From NCBI GenBank assembly GCA_030018635.1, contig JASEHU010000117.1:1-6622 (forward strand): DNA of 6,622 bases. The letters run 5' to 3'. A model generated the notes under the pieces. It was not told the origin of the DNA and did no database searches. It saw only the letters and a program-made list of their open reading frames with translations. Position numbers and translations under genes: made by a program. Source of the stretch: a bacterium. Lineage in GTDB: Bacteria > UBA9089 > CG2-30-40-21 > SBAY01. Every line of letters begins with the position of its first letter. The stretch's first letter is position 1. Below are positions 6,183 to 6,622 of this stretch, in pieces.

Positions 6183-6201
6183 GGGATCAGGAAGGGTTTG
6201 A

Positions 6202-6280
6202 GGGTTTAATGATTTTGGATTTTCGATTTCTTCAAGCCACAATCCACAATCCAAAATCGAAAATCCAAAATCATTAACCC
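6202..6280 (-). repeat. Long near-perfect hairpin upstream of the STAND-GAF gene
   Basis: Arms at 6202-6229 (28 nt) and 6254-6280 (27 nt) are complementary throughout except for one bulged T, around a 24-base loop. The right arm and loop are built from short AATCCA/AAATC words such as CAATCCACAATCC, like the heptamer-rich intergenic repeats of some bacteria. It ends 32 bases before the ATG and 19 before the ribosome site. No T-run follows in the gene's direction, so it is not a typical terminator. It could affect mRNA stability or translation, or simply be a palindromic repeat insertion. Confidence 0.85.
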
Positions 6281-6309
6281 CTTTCCCCTTTTCCCCTCTT
6301 TCTACCTCC

Positions 6310-6338
6310 ATTTTACCAGAAATTGCCTAAAAAGGCAA
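6310..6338 (-). promoter_or_regulatory. Candidate promoter for the STAND-GAF gene
   Basis: On the minus strand TTGCCT (6338-6333), a 17-bp spacer and TAAAAT (6315-6310) match the sigma-70 consensus at 4/6 and 5/6. A transcript would begin near 6303 and carry the long hairpin in a ~134-nt leader. The -35 lies in a small dyad, TTGCCT/AGGCAA (6323-6338). The purine-rich stretch that follows on the minus strand (6281-6309) has no other evident role. Confidence 0.4.
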
Positions 6339-6360
6339 GTTATTTTTTATTTAAACAGAA

Positions 6361-6441
6361 ATCCCCCAATTTCTAATTTCTGCCTTCTAATTTCAACTCC
6401 ATCTTTTAACCGCAAGTTTTCAAACTAAGGTGAACCATCCC
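6361..6441 (-). repeat. Dispersed repeat, right copy (inverted relative to 229-300)
   Basis: Read on the minus strand it gives GGGATGGTTCAC, then CTTGCGGTTAAAA, then AAATTAGAA blocks and AAATTGGGGG, in the same order as the left copy with small insertions. It lies about 190 bp upstream of the STAND-GAF start and upstream of that gene's candidate promoter, whereas the left copy lies downstream of its promoter. Confidence 0.8.
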
Positions 6442-6580
6442 ATAAATCTCCACTTTCTCTCCACCTAATCTCAACATTGGACACGATTTCTGCCATAATG
6501 AGAATTGCTGCCTGTTACAAGGGTGCGTGTAAAATTTGTGGGTAAAATCATGCTGCCTGTAACTGCCCAGTTAACGGTGG
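6442..6580. other. Non-coding right flank, no gene recognised
   Basis: Frames on both strands are broken by stops. A GCTGCCTGT word occurs twice (near 6507 and 6552), and TAACT/AGTTA around GCCC (6560-6573) is a small dyad. Nothing here is diagnostic of an RNA gene or mobile element. Confidence 0.4.
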
Positions 6581-6622
6581 GGTAGAGATTGGTAGAGATG
6601 GGTGGAGATCAGGTAGAGATTT
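6581..6622 (+). repeat. 10-bp tandem repeat at window edge
   Basis: About four units of GGTRGAGATN follow each other (6581-6590, 6591-6600, 6601-6610, then one with an extra base), and the array is cut by the window end. A related GGTGGAGA word appears on the minus strand near 6455-6465. Confidence 0.75.

Noticed and set aside
229..6441. Insertion sequence or transposon with the 70-80-bp inverted repeats as its ends
   Set aside because: No transposase, integrase or target-site duplication is visible in the interval, and the copies differ by several insertions. A dispersed intergenic repeat explains them better.
6492..6520. Alternative minus-strand promoter TTGTAA-17-TATGGC
   Set aside because: The -10 match is poor and it lies over 300 bp from the start codon; the site at 6310-6338 is better placed.

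Overview
The window is AT-rich bacterial DNA with short intergenic palindromes and dispersed repeats. It carries good Shine-Dalgarno sites and sigma-70-type promoters. A GspF/PilC-type inner-membrane protein suggests a bacterium with a type II secretion or type IV pilus machine, probably Gram-negative. The mix of a STAND-like ATPase fused to GAF domains, TPR membrane proteins, a PIN-toxin pair and heavy repeat content is typical of uncultured candidate-phylum or Planctomycetes-like genomes. That placement is an inference from style, not from a marker gene.

Layout. Positions 1-392 are non-coding and hold a consensus promoter (138-166), a long leader, one copy of a dispersed repeat and a 15-bp palindrome. 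A plus-strand pair follows: a GspF/PilC-family platform protein (393-1595) and a TPR protein with two C-terminal membrane segments (1655-2674). Next is an unusual nested-repeat island (about 2606-3862) whose order is A-B-[PIN toxin + small partner]-B'-A'. A is the last 75 bp of the TPR gene and its stop region. B is a ~133-bp promoter-bearing repeat. B' and A' are second copies, joined by a 51-bp palindrome. A hairpin plus T-run (3873-3940) ends this side. On the minus strand, a 738-residue AAA/STAND-GAF-GAF protein fills 3953-6169. Its upstream region (6170-6622) holds a very strong hairpin, a candidate promoter, an inverted second copy of the dispersed repeat seen at 229-300, and a 10-bp tandem repeat at the window edge.

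How the genes may work together. The GspF and TPR genes are probably one transcript and may serve pilus or secretion assembly. The PIN pair looks like a self-contained toxin-antitoxin module brought in or kept by repeats. The STAND-GAF protein is convergent with all of these and looks like a cytoplasmic ligand sensor without a recognisable output domain. No complete new multi-gene system is evident. The points most worth checking are the nested-repeat TA island, the palindromic repeat found both in a leader and as an in-frame array inside the GAF protein, and the dispersed element present upstream of both outward-lying genes.
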